A stretch of DNA of 9,147 nucleotides from Falsiroseomonas sp038250135 (GTDB lineage: Bacteria > Pseudomonadota > Alphaproteobacteria > Acetobacterales > Acetobacteraceae), in contig JBBSCP010000186.1 of assembly GCA_038250135.1 (NCBI GenBank), positions 1 to 9,147 on the forward strand. The letters run 5' to 3'. Positions 8,671 to 9,147 of this stretch are shown piece after piece. A program made the position numbers and the translations under genes. Below the pieces are notes generated by a model. That model was not told the DNA's origin and ran no database searches. It saw nothing but the letters and a program-made list of their open reading frames with translations. Every line of letters begins with the position of its first letter. Position 1 is the first letter of the stretch.

Positions 8671-9147
8671 GGCTTGGAACTCCGCATGAAATCGGGCGTG
8701 CGTTTTTCGAGGAAGGCGGCGCGGCCCTCGGCGTGGTCGGCGCTGAGAAAGCACATCGTCTGCCAGTCGCGCTCACGCTCCAGCGCGGCGTCGAGCCCTT
8801 CGGCGAGCATAAGCTTGGTCAGCGCGAGCGGCAGCGGCGCCTGGGCGGCGAGGTTCTCGGCCAGCGCGGCGGCGGCGGCGAGCGCCGTGCCGGTGGGCAC
8901 CAGGCGATCCACCAGCCCGATGCGCGCGGCCTCCTCCCCCTCGATCGGCGTGGCGTAGAACAACACCTGGCGCGCACGGGCCAGGCCGATGCGCGCCGGC
9001 AGGGTAAACGGCAGGCCGAGATCGGCCATCAGCCCGACCTTGCCGAACCCCGCCAGGAAGCGGGCCCCCGCGCCCGCCACGATGGTGTCCGCCGCGCAGG
9101 CCAGCGACAGGCCGGCGCCGACGCACCAGCCTTCGACCGCGGCGACG
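8667..9147 (-). CDS. Enoyl-CoA hydratase/isomerase family protein (5' end outside window)
   Basis: This is the C-terminal 159 residues of a crotonase-fold acyl-CoA enzyme; the start lies beyond the right edge. The visible part begins at VAAVEGWCVGAGLSLACAAD, the oxyanion-hole region, then FGKVGLMADLG, ATPIEGEEAARIGLVDRLVP and the terminal SADHAEGRAAFLEKRTPDF, all family hallmarks. At the two positions of the catalytic glutamates of rat enoyl-CoA hydratase (E144, E164) it has Ser and Phe. The GLMADLG segment instead carries an Asp where PaaG-type isomerases have theirs (GLxPDxG). An isomerase or another crotonase reaction is therefore more likely than classical hydration; this rests on alignment by eye. 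The TGA (8669-8667) overlaps the amidase ATG, so the two are co-translated. A CoA-thioester pathway ending in an amide or acid step is possible but unproven. Confidence 0.92.
   Translation of the reverse strand, partial: VAAVEGWCVGAGLSLACAADTIVAGAGARFLAGFGKVGLMADLGLPFTLPARIGLARARQVLFYATPIEGEEAARIGLVDRLVPTGTALAAAAALAENLAAQAPLPLALTKLMLAEGLDAALERERDWQTMCFLSADHAEGRAAFLEKRTPDFMRSSKP

Noticed and set aside
7894..8958. A 354-codon rightward open frame across the amidase and crotonase genes
   Set aside because: It spans two well-supported leftward genes and its product is rich in Arg, His and Gly without motifs.

Overview
The window is very GC-rich, with codon third positions mostly G or C. All recognisable proteins look alphaproteobacterial. 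The recF-gyrB order, next to an orphan tripartite-tricarboxylate (Bug/TctC) binding protein and a generic amidase/crotonase pair, suggests an Acetobacteraceae-type organism such as Roseomonas or a relative. That placement is inferred from gene content and base composition, not from a search. The region looks like ordinary chromosome near the dnaA-dnaN-recF-gyrB cluster. I see no insertion sequence, phage gene, CRISPR array, tRNA or rRNA.

Layout from left to right. (1) recF and gyrB read rightward, 51 bp apart, with a hairpin-forming inverted repeat in the gap. (2) gyrB converges on a leftward gene for a secreted Bug/TctC-type solute-binding protein. Only 12 bp separate the two stop codons, and both lie inside one small palindrome. 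(3) A 99-bp divergent gap then leads to a rightward bifunctional class A penicillin-binding protein. Its stop overlaps by 4 nt the start of a 181-residue protein that resembles a sensor-kinase dimerisation/phosphoacceptor domain followed by a degenerate ATPase half. (4) This pair converges on a leftward operon of an enoyl-CoA hydratase/isomerase-family gene (cut by the right edge) and an amidase-signature hydrolase, again joined by a 4-nt overlap. The short space between the convergent units holds two long imperfect palindromes with related outer arms, CTACAGCAC and CTAGAGCAC. They resemble copies of an interspersed palindromic repeat.

Together the window holds DNA repair and topology housekeeping (RecF, GyrB), cell-wall synthesis (the PBP) coupled to a possible phosphotransfer protein, a periplasmic ligand binder without its permease, and a small acyl-CoA/amide metabolism operon. 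No gap exceeds 300 bp. The least ordinary items are the ATP-site-deficient histidine-kinase-like protein translationally coupled to the PBP, and the paired palindromes carrying the stop codons of both flanking genes. I found no clear evidence of a wholly new multi-gene system.
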